A stretch of DNA of 64,000 bases from Dehalogenimonas sp. THU2 (GCF_039749495.1 NZ_JBDLLU010000010.1:1-64000); one strand, 5' to 3'; numbered from the stretch's first letter, positions 17,257 to 25,959 are shown. Numbers and translations: made by a program. The notes: generated from the sequence alone by a model not told the origin.

Positions 17257-18288
17257 TTATCCTTGGCTGATCGCGGTTGCGTAGAATCCGCTGGTAGCGT
17301 GGCTCTGCATTCCTTTATCGATGAGCATCGCTTCAATACCGGGCAACTTTTCAAAAAGGGCAATGGCATCAGTCACTCCCAGCACCATGGCAGCCGTAGC
17401 CATCGCATCAGCATAAGCCGTATCCGGGGCGATGACCGTAGCCGAAGCCACCTCCCGCGGGGAATGTCCCAGGCGGGGATCGATGATATGGTGCCACGAA
17501 TAATCCGCAGTGAAGGCGTTTTCGTAATCGCCGGAAGTAGCAATGCAATCATTGGACGTCTGCAACACTTCATAGTAGCCGGCCAGCGCCCGCGGGTGGG
17601 TCAGGCCGATCTTCCAAGGCTGGCCGTCCTGCCGCATGCCGCGAAGTGACATGTCGCCACCGGCTTCCACCAGGACCTGGGTAAGTCCGCGCGCCTTAAG
17701 CAGCGCCGCTGCCTGGTCGATGACATACCCCTTGGCGATGCCGTCGAGCGTCAGTCCCATGCCGGGTGCCGGGAGGCTGATAGTACGGCCGTTTACCCCG
17801 ATGTGGCGGTAATCGACCAGTTCCCTGGCGGTATCGATCGCCCGTTCGGAGGGCGGCTGGCCGCCGTCGGCGAAGGAGTCTCCGTAAAGCGTCAGCAGCG
17901 GCAGCACGCTAACATCAAAAGCACCGCCGGTTAGCTCGGAAAAGGCGATGGCTTTCTGCACTACGCCAGCCAGTTCCGGTGAAGCGTTGGCGATGAACCC
18001 GGTCCTGTTCAATATGGATAATTCACTGGCCGGGTCGTGGCGGGACAGCACCGCTGAGAGGCGCTCTATTTCCGCAAAAGCATCTTCAATCGCTGCTTTT
18101 GCCCGGTCCGTTTCGGTATCGATGAGCTTAATGGTGATGAAGGTGCCGAGAAGTGCCCGCGTCTCGGCGACTTCCTGAACCCCACCGGACTCGATGAGTT
18201 CTTTGACTCCCAGTCCTCCGAGGGCCAATACCCCGGCGCCGATAGCGCTGAGGCGCACAAAATCACGGCGGTTCATTTTGTTGGTCAT
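17257..18288 (-). CDS. apbE: FAD:protein FMN transferase with Tat signal
   Basis: ApbE attaches FMN through a phosphoester to Thr/Ser of extracytoplasmic flavoproteins. The 343-residue protein starts with a Tat signal, MNRRDFVRLSAIGAGVLALG, so it should be exported by the Tat system encoded 5 kb away. Family motifs: ETRALLGTFITIKL, LSRHDPASELSILN, GLTLDGIAKGYVIDQ, LVEAGGDMSLRG, ATSGDYENAF and HHIIDPRLGHSP. It is the last gene of the minus-strand operon; its likely targets are the two FMN-domain proteins at 20116 and 21508. Twenty-two bases separate it from the FeS flavoprotein gene. Confidence 0.94.
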   Translation of the reverse strand: MTNKMNRRDFVRLSAIGAGVLALGGLGVKELIESGGVQEVAETRALLGTFITIKLIDTETDRAKAAIEDAFAEIERLSAVLSRHDPASELSILNRTGFIANASPELAGVVQKAIAFSELTGGAFDVSVLPLLTLYGDSFADGGQPPSERAIDTARELVDYRHIGVNGRTISLPAPGMGLTLDGIAKGYVIDQAAALLKARGLTQVLVEAGGDMSLRGMRQDGQPWKIGLTHPRALAGYYEVLQTSNDCIATSGDYENAFTADYSWHHIIDPRLGHSPREVASATVIAPDTAYADAMATAAMVLGVTDAIALFEKLPGIEAMLIDKGMQSHATSGFYATAISQG

Positions 18289-18310
18289 ATCATTTTCCCT
18301 TTTTTCACGA

Positions 18311-20095
18311 TTACAGTTCGCCCAGCTTTGACAGCAGGACCGCCGCGATCAGCACTACCCCCACGGCTACGAGGGCGGTCAGTACCGTGGCGTAGCGCTT
18401 GCCGCCGGCATCTTTGATCTCGGCCGCTTTTTTGGCTGTTTCATATCCCGCGCCCGGTGTGATGGCGTTCCAATAACAAGTCTCGATGCAGCGGCCGCAG
18501 AACACGCAGACGCCGGTATCGAGCCGGTAGTCCTTCAACTCGTAGGTCAGATCGCATTTCAGACAGCGCCCGGCGTCGGCCACGGCCGCGGTGGCCGGCA
18601 GCGTCTGCTCGGAAGCCGCCAGGCTGCCGTCGTCCGCCCGGATCTGTTTGACCGGGACGGCGGGCGGGAATTTGCTCCGGAACTCCCGGATCGGCGTAAG
18701 CGCCCTGGCTGATTCCGGCGGTGCCAATCGCTGGTCTAAATCGCCACTCCCGCCAAAGTATCTGTCCATGGCGGCGGCAACCCAGCGGGCAGCGGCAATG
18801 GACTCGACCACTGAGCGCTGCTCGTTGACCGCATCGCCGGCAGCGAAAACGCTGGGACCGACTTCCATGGGACCTACCGGCGCACCATCGGCTCCCAGGG
18901 CCGAAACGACGTAGTCAGCGGTAAAAACTTCTTCGGCAGCGGGCAACGGATCGTAATCCAGTTCACCTTCCGCATCATAACCCAGAGCACGTATCTTACG
19001 TGCCCCCACCCCCAAGACCCGACCTTCCCCGGCGATCACCCGGTAGAATAGCGATGAAGAGTGGGTGATGACGCCTTCAGCCAGGGCTTCGTCGATCTCC
19101 CACGGATCGGCTTCGGCGCCGCCGGTATGTTCCTGGCCGAAAATATGGACCTCGCCGGCACCGCTGTGTACCGCGGCAAGTGCCGCTTTGAAAGCCACGG
19201 AACCGCCGCCGAGTACAGCGACCCGTTTGCCGGTTTCGATCTTCCATCCGGTCTCGATGTTCTTAATGAATGATTCTCCGTCGATGACCCCTTCGCTCCG
19301 GGCACCGGGGATCGGCAGCTTGAGCGATTTACCCCAGCCCTTTACACCAATAGCCAAAGCTATGCCATCAAAACCTTCACCCAAGAGAGCCGCGACCGAT
19401 TCGACTGTCGAGTTGGTTCTGATCTCGACGCCCAGGCTTTCGATGATGTTGATCTCAGCAGTTACCACATCCTTGGGCAACTGGTAGTACGGTATGCTGG
19501 ACAGCATCTTGCCGCCTTTGTCCGGCAAGGCTTCGAAAACGGTGACCTGGTGACCGAGCAGCGTCAGGTAATAGGCGATGGAAAGTCCGGCCGGTCCGGA
19601 CCCAATGACCGCCGCTCTCTTACCGGTAGGCGGAGCAATTTGAAGCTGCTGCCGCCATAGGCCCGAGTCGTTGGCCGCGGCAAATCGCTTGAGTGCCCGC
19701 AGAAGGAGCGACCCCTCGTACTTGCCCCGCTGGCATTCGGACTCACAGGGGCGCCGGCAGACATGCCCCAGCACCAGGGGGAACGGCACCCGCTCACGCA
19801 TCACCGCTGCGGCTTCGGCAAATTTCCCTTCGGCGATGAAGCGGACGTAACGGGAAGCGTCGAGACCCGCAGGGCAGGCTTGTGAGCAGGGGGCGGCTCG
19901 CATCCTTTTGGTCAGTTCCATGGTTCGGTCAAGGGTGATGGCGTCGACCGGGCAAATGCGGCTGCAACGCCCGCAGGCTGTACATTTAGCTTCCGACCAG
20001 TTGAATTCCTCATGACGGCCGAAACTGTGCGTCCGGCGTCCGACCCGGGCTTCCGGAACTATCACGGCGGCGGTTTTGGTATCTATCTTGGCCAT
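18311..20095 (-). CDS. GltD-like FAD/NAD(P) FeS oxidoreductase with C-terminal membrane anchor
   Basis: A 594-residue modular redox protein. Order: ferredoxin-like CTACGRCSRICP (about residues 38-49); the GltD-type cluster region CSQACP, then CRRPCESECQRG; the FAD motif GSGPAGLSIAYYL and a NAD(P) site VLGGGSVAFKAA; AAGDAV with the FAD-closing element; then GRCLKCD and CVFCGRCIETCYW, a second cluster motif; finally a hydrophobic helix of about 20 residues (TVLTALVAVGVVLIAAVLL) at the very C-terminus. It should sit on the inner face of the membrane and pass electrons between NAD(P)H or ferredoxin and a membrane partner. Its neighbours are two FMN/CX3CP membrane proteins and ApbE, with spacings of about 20 bases. 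The exact donor and acceptor are unknown. Confidence 0.87.
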   Translation of the reverse strand: MAKIDTKTAAVIVPEARVGRRTHSFGRHEEFNWSEAKCTACGRCSRICPVDAITLDRTMELTKRMRAAPCSQACPAGLDASRYVRFIAEGKFAEAAAVMRERVPFPLVLGHVCRRPCESECQRGKYEGSLLLRALKRFAAANDSGLWRQQLQIAPPTGKRAAVIGSGPAGLSIAYYLTLLGHQVTVFEALPDKGGKMLSSIPYYQLPKDVVTAEINIIESLGVEIRTNSTVESVAALLGEGFDGIALAIGVKGWGKSLKLPIPGARSEGVIDGESFIKNIETGWKIETGKRVAVLGGGSVAFKAALAAVHSGAGEVHIFGQEHTGGAEADPWEIDEALAEGVITHSSSLFYRVIAGEGRVLGVGARKIRALGYDAEGELDYDPLPAAEEVFTADYVVSALGADGAPVGPMEVGPSVFAAGDAVNEQRSVVESIAAARWVAAAMDRYFGGSGDLDQRLAPPESARALTPIREFRSKFPPAVPVKQIRADDGSLAASEQTLPATAAVADAGRCLKCDLTYELKDYRLDTGVCVFCGRCIETCYWNAITPGAGYETAKKAAEIKDAGGKRYATVLTALVAVGVVLIAAVLLSKLGEL

Positions 20096-20115
20096 TGATT
20101 CTCCTTCGCGGCAGC

Positions 20116-21309
20116 CTAACGTGCCGTCAACCGTCCGAATATGCCGGCAAACCAGGCCCTTATTTTAAGTATTACGTCCATGGTGGCGCCCACCGGACAG
20201 AGATAATGGCACCAGAAATCATGAATGAACATTGCTATTCCCAGCATTGCGACAACCAATAACCACTGAACAAGATTACCCTCGAGACTGAACAGGGTAT
20301 TCCATGGTTCAAACACAGAGAGCTGCGGCTGGCGGAAAACGAGCACCAGTATCACCACCGCCCACAGGATAACGTACCGAGTGTTGCGTAGCGCCAGTTG
20401 TCGCCGGGTCACCGGACGAACTTTACCGCCAGCGATAAAATAAGCACCTTCCTGGAGAGCGCAGAACGGGCATATCCAGAAACACCAGAAGTTTTTGGCA
20501 AAGATCAGTGCCAGCCCGATGATACCGAAAACCAGGATATAGAGATACAGGTTGGTTACCGGTGAGGGTGCGTAGCCGATAGGGAATACGACAAAGTTAA
20601 TCAGAGACAGCATACCCTTGAGTGCGATACCGAAGATGATAAGACCGAACCAAAGCATTGCGTTACGTGGCCACCGCATCTTTCTAAGTCCTGGTATTAT
20701 TCTCAAAGCCACCACTAAACTGAGACCGATGAGGAGGAGATACTCCGGCGGTCCGAGCTTGATCTGTTCTTTTTGGCCGACGAATGGTTGACCCAGATGT
20801 TCGGCCAACAACAAACGGCCATCATACACACCCTGGGCAATCCCGCGGGCTGAACGGGTAGCTCCGGCGACGCTATCGATATCTTCACCAAGAGTAAAGG
20901 GATCGGTAAATGTCCGGCCGATATACTGGCTGAAATAATCGTTATCGAAGATACGCGCGTACCAACTAGGTGTCTCCTGATCTTCTGGCACAAGTATGTT
21001 TAAAATAGTTCCATCGTTATCCCACGCTGCCGTCACCAGCATCGGGCCTCCGTAACCCTGACCTTGGCCGGCAGTGATATAGCCGATCTGGGAACCATTG
21101 GCTAAGGCGGAAAATAGATACTGATTATCGGCAGGCCGGCTTGAGATAAGCTCAAAAGAGCTTGCCTCCGGCATTGTCTCTGGCAGATAGGTTTCAACAT
21201 CCGTTGAGAGAGTTAGTTCACCGAACAACCATGCACCGAGGAAACTAAAAATCACACCGGCGACGAGGAGTTTTTTCCCATGGAGTGTCCAGAAATCGTT
21301 CCGCGCCAA
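20116..21309 (-). CDS. RdhC/NosR-like FMN-binding membrane protein, paralog 2
   Basis: A 397-residue membrane flavoprotein. An N-terminal helix (about 13-31) precedes an exoplasmic FMN-binding domain with YGGPMLV and the attachment motif DSVAGATRS, Thr 151 being the predicted site of covalent FMN. Five or so membrane helices follow, with two CX3CP motifs, CFWICP (Cys 276, 280) and CHYLCP (Cys 367, 371), as in NosR and in RdhC/PceC of organohalide-respiring bacteria. Such proteins are thought to carry electrons across the membrane. Its closest relative in the window is the gene at 21508. No rdhA/rdhB or nos gene is adjacent, so its acceptor is open. Confidence 0.88.
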   Translation of the reverse strand: MARNDFWTLHGKKLLVAGVIFSFLGAWLFGELTLSTDVETYLPETMPEASSFELISSRPADNQYLFSALANGSQIGYITAGQGQGYGGPMLVTAAWDNDGTILNILVPEDQETPSWYARIFDNDYFSQYIGRTFTDPFTLGEDIDSVAGATRSARGIAQGVYDGRLLLAEHLGQPFVGQKEQIKLGPPEYLLLIGLSLVVALRIIPGLRKMRWPRNAMLWFGLIIFGIALKGMLSLINFVVFPIGYAPSPVTNLYLYILVFGIIGLALIFAKNFWCFWICPFCALQEGAYFIAGGKVRPVTRRQLALRNTRYVILWAVVILVLVFRQPQLSVFEPWNTLFSLEGNLVQWLLVVAMLGIAMFIHDFWCHYLCPVGATMDVILKIRAWFAGIFGRLTAR

Positions 21310-21433
21310 CTCAAACCCTCTCTTTTATGCCCCGGATAACCCCGCCATGTCCGAGGAAAATACCACTGTAATCTGCCATTACAATACTGGTTAAGAAGGA
21401 TAGCACTGGCCTCCTCCGGAGTCAAACCCGCCT

Positions 21434-21565
21434 CTACCCCAGCACGACCGCCACTTTATTGAAAATAACGTAGAGCGCTATCACGAACCCCGTACCGGCT
21501 AATAGTGCTACGAAGATGTTCGCGGTGCGTCGTGGCTTGCCGCGGATTTGTTGTTTTTGTGCCAT
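21434..21565 (-). CDS. possible 43-residue single-helix membrane protein
   Basis: Unrecognised. From ATG 21565 (GGGGGG about ten bases upstream) it gives a basic N-terminus (MAQKQQIRGKPRRTAN) and one hydrophobic helix (IFVALLAGTGFVIALYVIF). It overlaps the 3' end of the upstream flavoprotein gene by 58 bases in another frame, and is followed by 124 bases before the next gene. The topology (positive inside, one helix) would suit a small subunit of the membrane complex. It could be a chance frame. Confidence 0.45.
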   Translation of the reverse strand: MAQKQQIRGKPRRTANIFVALLAGTGFVIALYVIFNKVAVVLG

Positions 21566-22737
21566 AGTTCGATAACCCCCCGGCGGACTCTTAAAATGAT
21601 ATCCATGACCGCGCCGATCGGACAGAGATAATGACACCAAAAGTCATAGATAAAGATAGCGGCACCTAGGGCGAAAATCATCAACACCCATTGATCGGCG
21701 GTACCTTTCAAACTAAAGAGCACGTTCCATGGTTCAAAAACCGATACCGACGGATTCTTCAGTGCCAGGACCAGGAACAGAGCGATGAACAAGAGCAGAT
21801 AACGCGCGTTCCGCAGAAATTTGAACCACTTGACGTCGGGCTGGATTCTTACACGGAATATGGAATGTATCAATTCCTGAACTGCTACATATGGACAAAG
21901 CCAGAAACAATAAAAATTCTTGCCCAGTACGACCGCCAGACCTAATATACCGAAGACAATGATGTATATCATGATGAACGTTTCCACAGGAGGTGCGTAA
22001 CCCACCAGCCATGCGGCGATGTTGGTCAGACTCAGGGGTACTGAAAGCCAGATACCGAAAACCACCAGGCTGTAGGCAAGCATGGTACCCCGCGCCCATG
22101 TGAGTCGCCTGAACAGGGGTATGGTCCGCAGTAACACAACCGATAAGATGCCCGCGATAACGGCGATCTCCGGCGTCCCGAACTGGATGGGGTCACCCGG
22201 TCCTGTGAAAGGTTGACCCAGGTGACTGGCCAAAACGCCGCGACCGGCACGCACCCCTACCGCGACGCCGTTGGAGGAGACAGTTGAGCCAGTGGCGGCG
22301 TCGATATCTTCGTTCAGCCGTAACGGTTCGATGAAACCGCGCCCGTTGTACTGTTGAAAAAAGCCTCGCTGTTCCAACGCGCGCCACCAGGGAATATCCT
22401 CGTGGTGTTCCGGAACCGTGACGCCGGTAATGACGCCGTCCAGGGTCCAGTTGACCAGCACCGTCATCGGCCCACCGTAACCGGGTCCCTCTGCGGCGGT
22501 GACATAACTCAGATCCTGTCCATCGGCGTCCCTTGCCACGAACAAGACTGTGCCACCGCTGGAGCGCAAGGCATTAAAAGTTACGGCGCCGGGTACGCTG
22601 TCCGGTAAAAAAGGTTCGAAGCCGGATAAACCGTGACTGAACTGCCCATAAATGGCGGCGCCCAGCAGCGCCACCACCGCCAGAGCGAAGACTGCCCTGG
22701 AGACATGACGTTTGAACAAGCTACCGGTTGGCACCAT
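21508..22737 (-). CDS. RdhC/NosR-like FMN-binding membrane protein, paralog 1
   Basis: The 409-residue paralog of the 20116 gene and first gene of the operon. N-terminal helix (about 14-30), exoplasmic FMN domain with YGGPMTVLV and the motif DAATGSTVSS (Thr 152 is the predicted FMN site; GST instead of the usual GAT), then membrane helices with CFWLCP (Cys 277, 281) and CHYLCP (Cys 368, 372). VFEPWNVLFSLKG before the last helices is shared almost exactly with the paralog. A basic, Ser-rich C-terminus is unique to this copy. Two copies in one operon may form a heterodimer or two parallel routes. Confidence 0.88.
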   Translation of the reverse strand: MVPTGSLFKRHVSRAVFALAVVALLGAAIYGQFSHGLSGFEPFLPDSVPGAVTFNALRSSGGTVLFVARDADGQDLSYVTAAEGPGYGGPMTVLVNWTLDGVITGVTVPEHHEDIPWWRALEQRGFFQQYNGRGFIEPLRLNEDIDAATGSTVSSNGVAVGVRAGRGVLASHLGQPFTGPGDPIQFGTPEIAVIAGILSVVLLRTIPLFRRLTWARGTMLAYSLVVFGIWLSVPLSLTNIAAWLVGYAPPVETFIMIYIIVFGILGLAVVLGKNFYCFWLCPYVAVQELIHSIFRVRIQPDVKWFKFLRNARYLLLFIALFLVLALKNPSVSVFEPWNVLFSLKGTADQWVLMIFALGAAIFIYDFWCHYLCPIGAVMDIILRVRRGVIELWHKNNKSAASHDAPRTSS

Positions 22738-22763
22738 CGTCTCGTTCGAGTAATTTTAGTATT

Positions 22764-22826
22764 GAGGGAAGTCCCTCGAATCCGTCTGTCATGCTCATCA
22801 GTAATTAGTAAGGTGTAAATTATTTA
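22764..22826 (-). promoter_or_regulatory. palindromes upstream of the flavoprotein operon
   Basis: Between the tat terminator and the first flavoprotein gene lie GTAAATTATTTAC (22814-22826, perfect 13-base palindrome) and GAGGGA-AG-TCCCTC (22764-22777). Either could be an operator; I see no clean -35/-10 pair. Confidence 0.4.
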
Positions 22827-22844
22827 CCGGTTACCAGTAGTAGC

Positions 22845-22868
22845 AAAAAACCCGACTTTCCGTCGGGT
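22845..22868 (-). terminator. terminator of the tat operon
   Basis: Stem ACCCGAC (22850-22856) with GTCGGGT (22862-22868) and, on the minus strand, a run of six T (22845-22850). It follows the tatC stop codon at 22923 by 55 bases. Confidence 0.85.
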
Positions 22869-22922
22869 AATGGCTGGGGGAAAACCGCCGCTATTATATG
22901 CCTACACCCAGGAGGTTACAAA

Positions 22923-23690
22923 TCAGGCAGCCGTAGCCGGTTTTCGCCGACCGATGATACGGGTGAGCCAGATGGAAATTTCGTACAAAACGATTAACGG
23001 AGCAGCGATCAATGTCTGGGTGATGGGGTCCAGGGTTGGCGTTATGAAAGCGGAGAGGACGAACGCCAAAACAAACCATATCTTGCGCTTCGAAGCCAGC
23101 CATTTTGAACTTACAATGCCGACCACCGACAGGGTACCTAAAATGATCGGCATTTCAAAGGCTAGCCCAATAGCAACTAAGAGCCTTAGTACCAGATCGA
23201 TATATGTGCTGATGCGGGGTGCTACCGTAACAATATCACTGCCAAATTCAAAGAGAAAGAACATAGTGACCGGCAGCGCCAAAAAATAAGCGAATGCGAC
23301 GCCGGCAAGAAATAGACTGACGATAAATGGGAAAGTGGTAAAAATTATCTTTTTTTCTTTAGGAGTGAAGGCTGGCGACAGGAAAGCAAAAAATTGGTAT
23401 AGCACCCAAGGCATGGCTATGATAAAACCGGCAGTCAGGGCGACCCGGAAATAGACGCTGATATATTCGAGAACGTCGATTGACTGAACGTTATCGGCAA
23501 GTTCACCTGCAGGCTCCAGCAACATGAGGACAAGCTGGTCGCCGAAGAACATGGCGATAACCGTACCTGCCACTATACCGCCGATGGAGCGGAAAAAGCG
23601 CTGTCGCATCTCGGTGAAATGTTGGGTGATGGGCAGACGCTTTTCTTGGTCGGTCATATTATCGGTATGGCCCTTCTTAATTTCAGGCAA
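22923..23690 (-). CDS. tatC: twin-arginine translocase subunit TatC
   Basis: Core receptor of the Tat pathway for folded proteins. The 255-residue protein has six predicted helices and family motifs: LPITQHFTEMRQRFFRS at residues 20-36, FLSPAFTPKEKK, PFIVSLFLAGVAFAYF and the helix-3/4 region with FEFGSDIV. It begins at ATG 23690, one base after the stop of the tatB-like gene. Substrates in this window include the ApbE protein. Confidence 0.96.
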   Translation of the reverse strand: MPEIKKGHTDNMTDQEKRLPITQHFTEMRQRFFRSIGGIVAGTVIAMFFGDQLVLMLLEPAGELADNVQSIDVLEYISVYFRVALTAGFIIAMPWVLYQFFAFLSPAFTPKEKKIIFTTFPFIVSLFLAGVAFAYFLALPVTMFFLFEFGSDIVTVAPRISTYIDLVLRLLVAIGLAFEMPIILGTLSVVGIVSSKWLASKRKIWFVLAFVLSAFITPTLDPITQTLIAAPLIVLYEISIWLTRIIGRRKPATAA

Positions 23691-23951
23691 TTATTTTTTA
23701 TCGCTGCCGCTCAGGAATTTATCGAGGCTAGGGCTTGAGGAGGTACTTGGAGCCTTACCGGTGGACTTGGTCGGGGAGCTGTCGATTGCCTTTGTAAACT
23801 CCTTAGTCATCTCAGTGGTGATCTTGCGAAAACTACGTACGAACTCACCGGCTTTTTTGGCGAACTCGGGTATCCTGTTAGGCCCGAAAACAAGTGTGGC
23901 GATGACGAGGATCGTAATGATCTCGAATGTGCCCATGCCAAAAAAATTCAT
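23691..23951 (-). CDS. Sec-independent translocase TatA/TatB-like protein
   Basis: An 86-residue single-helix protein: MNFFGMGTFEIITILVIATL, then FGPNRIPEFAKKAGEFVRSF, an amphipathic helix and a Ser/Lys-rich tail. The conserved FGP after the helix, the long amphipathic segment and the position directly before tatC favour a TatB-like role, but TatA and TatB cannot be separated safely by eye. Confidence 0.88.
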   Translation of the reverse strand: MNFFGMGTFEIITILVIATLVFGPNRIPEFAKKAGEFVRSFRKITTEMTKEFTKAIDSSPTKSTGKAPSTSSSPSLDKFLSGSDKK

Positions 23952-23992
23952 CTAGCCACCTATGCCTTATCGCTCAAGAATGATCCGGCGCC

Positions 23993-24235
23993 TTAGCCGG
24001 TCTTCGTGCCTTCTTTACTATCCCGAGCCCTGCGGTTGACCTCTTTGGCGGCAATGCCGTCTTCCAGTTTGGTCACCACCTTGGTTTTTTCGGTTTTGTC
24101 TTCGCCGCCGACCGCGCTCCGCAACTGGCGGACGCCTTTGCCCAGAGTTCTGCCCACCGCCGGGACGAAGGCCGCCCCGGTGATCAGCAATATAATAACA
24201 ATGATCAGTATAATTTCAAAAGGTCCGAATCGCAT
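23993..24235 (-). CDS. TatA-family protein, divergent copy
   Basis: An 80-residue TatA/E relative: MRFGPFEIILIIVIILLITG followed by AAFVPAVGRTLGKGVRQLR. It keeps the helix plus amphipathic arrangement but has TGAAFVP where TatA proteins usually have FG-x-x-K-LP. Between two other tat genes on the same strand, with gaps of 41 and 63 bases. Three TatA/B-like genes in one operon is more than the minimal set. Confidence 0.85.
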   Translation of the reverse strand: MRFGPFEIILIIVIILLITGAAFVPAVGRTLGKGVRQLRSAVGGEDKTEKTKVVTKLEDGIAAKEVNRRARDSKEGTKTG

Positions 24236-24298
24236 GGCGATCCCCCTCCGGGAGTGTGTCCCCCGTAATGGCTGAGGCGCTCCAGCGCCTTTCCGGTA

Positions 24299-24553
24299 TT
24301 ATGCCTTATCGGCGGTTTCGGTCTTGGGTTTTTCCTCGGTTTCCGGTTTGACGGCTACGATCTCGGTCTTAGCTTCGACCGGCTCTTCCTTCTTCTCTTC
24401 CTTAACTTCTTCCTCATCCTCACCGGATGAAGCCTTTTGGAAGGACTTCAGGCCTTTGCCCAGGGCTTCGCCGACCTGCGGTAACTTGCCGACACCAAAG
24501 ATTAGAAGAACGATCACCAGGATTATGACTAACTCCATTGGTCCTAAGCGCAT
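24299..24553 (-). CDS. tatA: Sec-independent translocase TatA
   Basis: Pore-forming Tat subunit, 84 residues: [20 protein letters not shown], then [21 protein letters not shown] and an acidic/Lys-rich tail ([16 protein letters not shown]). The FG at the helix end and [12 protein letters not shown] are canonical. First gene of the tat operon, with an AGGAGG ribosome binding site before the ATG. Confidence 0.93.
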   Translation of the reverse strand: MRLGPMELVIILVIVLLIFGVGKLPQVGEALGKGLKSFQKASSGEDEEEVKEEKKEEPVEAKTEIVAVKPETEEKPKTETADKA

Positions 24554-24868
24554 TTGATACCTCCTGAATTTCGGTGCAGGTAATTTCCACTAACTTAATA
24601 GATGTTACTACGCCGTGCTCGGATTTGTCAATCCTCACTAGACATAATATTGTTAAAATGCATCATAAATTAGCAAACTCTTACTTTGTTTGCTAATTTC
24701 AATTTTCCGACATCGTCCACGCCGTCGACAAACCCATTCTAACGGTCATAGGAATCTAAACACATTGAGTGTCCGCCGCTGCTGGTGCAATCTCCAACCT
24801 CCCACTCACGGCAGGATCGATAGACCTTGGAGCGACCAGAAAATAACCTGCCATTCACCTGCTATACC
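24554..24868. other. tat-recA divergent intergenic region
   Basis: About 315 bases without a gene. It contains a 12-base perfect inverted repeat (24667-24699, listed separately) and must hold the tat promoter on the minus strand. I see nothing else. Confidence 0.6.
24667..24699. repeat. 12-base inverted repeat
   Basis: AAATTAGCAAAC (24667-24678) and its exact complement GTTTGCTAATTT (24688-24699), spacer TCTTACTTT. It is AT-rich, so a weak terminator; an operator for the tat promoter is as likely. Confidence 0.6.
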
Positions 24869-24905
24869 AGAACACTTGTGTAAATAGCCGGGCATATGGT
24901 ATCAT
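24869..24905 (+). promoter_or_regulatory. recA promoter with possible damage-response box
   Basis: TTGTGT (24876-24881) and TATCAT (24900-24905) with an 18-base spacer. AGAACACTTGTGT (24869-24881) over the -35 partly resembles the Gram-positive LexA box GAAC-N4-GTTC, with mismatches in the second half, so the SOS assignment is weak. Confidence 0.5.
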
Positions 24906-24933
24906 AACCGCGGATAATTAAGGAACGGTGAAC

Positions 24934-25959
24934 ATGAATACAGAGAAAACTACTGAAAAACAAAAATCATTGGAAATCGCCCTCGGCATGATCGAGAAAC
25001 AGTTCGGCAAGGGCGCCATCATGAAACTCTCTGACGCCGCCTCGACCGTCGCCGTCGAGGTCATTCCCACGGGCTCGCTGGCTCTGGACCTCGCCCTGGG
25101 TGTGGGCGGCTTGCCCCGCGGCCGCGTCACCGAGATCTACGGCCCGGAAGGCTCCGGCAAGACAACGCTGGCTCAACACGTCATCGCCGAGTGCCAGAAA
25201 CGCGGCGGCAAAGCCTTCTATATCGACGTGGAGCACGCCTTCGACCCAAAGTATGCCAAGACCTGCGGCATCAACCTCGATGAGCTTTATATCGCCCAGC
25301 CCAACGCCGGCGAGGAAGCCCTGGACATCTGTGAAAAACTGGTTCGCAGCGGTGGCGCCGACTTGGTCGTAGTAGACAGCGTGGCCGCCCTGGTGCCCAA
25401 AGCAGAACTCGAAGGCGACATGGGAGACTCACATGTCGGTCTCCAGGCCCGTCTGATGAGCCAGGCCTTGCGCAAACTCACCGCTGCCATCGGCAATACC
25501 GGCACCGCCGTCATCTTCATCAACCAGCTCCGGGAGAAAGTCGGCGTCATGTTCGGCAACCCGGAGGTCACTCCCGGTGGCCGCGCGCTCAAGTTCTATT
25601 CCTCTGTGCGCCTGGACCTGCGGCGGGTGGAGACATTGAAATCCGGCACCGTCGCCATCGGCAGCCATGTTAAAGCGCGAGTAGTTAAGAACAAGGTCGC
25701 CCCACCCTTCCGCGTCGCCGAATTCGATATTTTGTTCGATTCCGGTATCTCCCGTGAGGGCAACCTCATCGACCTGGGCGTGGAGGCCGGCGTCATCAAA
25801 AAATCCGGTTCCTTTTTCTCTTATGGCGACCTGCGCCTGGGACAGGGACGGGAAGCAGCCCGGACGTTCCTCGTTGAGCGAGAGGATATCGCCGACGCCA
25901 TCGAAGCCGATATCCGTGGCGCCTCAGGATCCGTCCAGAGCGCCGTCGAATCTGATTGA
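24934..25959 (+). CDS. recA: recombinase RecA
   Basis: ATP-dependent strand-exchange protein for homologous recombination. The 341 residues show [19 protein letters not shown], Walker [10 protein letters not shown], the MAW-like region replaced by the usual [20 protein letters not shown] (Walker B), [16 protein letters not shown] and the L2 loop [17 protein letters not shown] 24934 is chosen over GTG 24928 because AAGGA is better spaced from it. recX lies 77 bases downstream on the same strand. Confidence 0.98.
   Translation: MNTEKTTEKQKSLEIALGMIEKQFGKGAIMKLSDAASTVAVEVIPTGSLALDLALGVGGLPRGRVTEIYGPEGSGKTTLAQHVIAECQKRGGKAFYIDVEHAFDPKYAKTCGINLDELYIAQPNAGEEALDICEKLVRSGGADLVVVDSVAALVPKAELEGDMGDSHVGLQARLMSQALRKLTAAIGNTGTAVIFINQLREKVGVMFGNPEVTPGGRALKFYSSVRLDLRRVETLKSGTVAIGSHVKARVVKNKVAPPFRVAEFDILFDSGISREGNLIDLGVEAGVIKKSGSFFSYGDLRLGQGREAARTFLVEREDIADAIEADIRGASGSVQSAVESD

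Noticed and set aside
17257-24553. Reductive dehalogenase locus
   Set aside because: RdhC-like, ApbE and Tat genes suggest it, but no gene with an RdhA catalytic domain or an RdhB-like anchor is in the window.
24869-24881. LexA-type SOS box at the recA promoter
   Set aside because: Only the first half (GAAC) fits the Gram-positive consensus; the second half is GTGT. Kept as a remark, not as a site.
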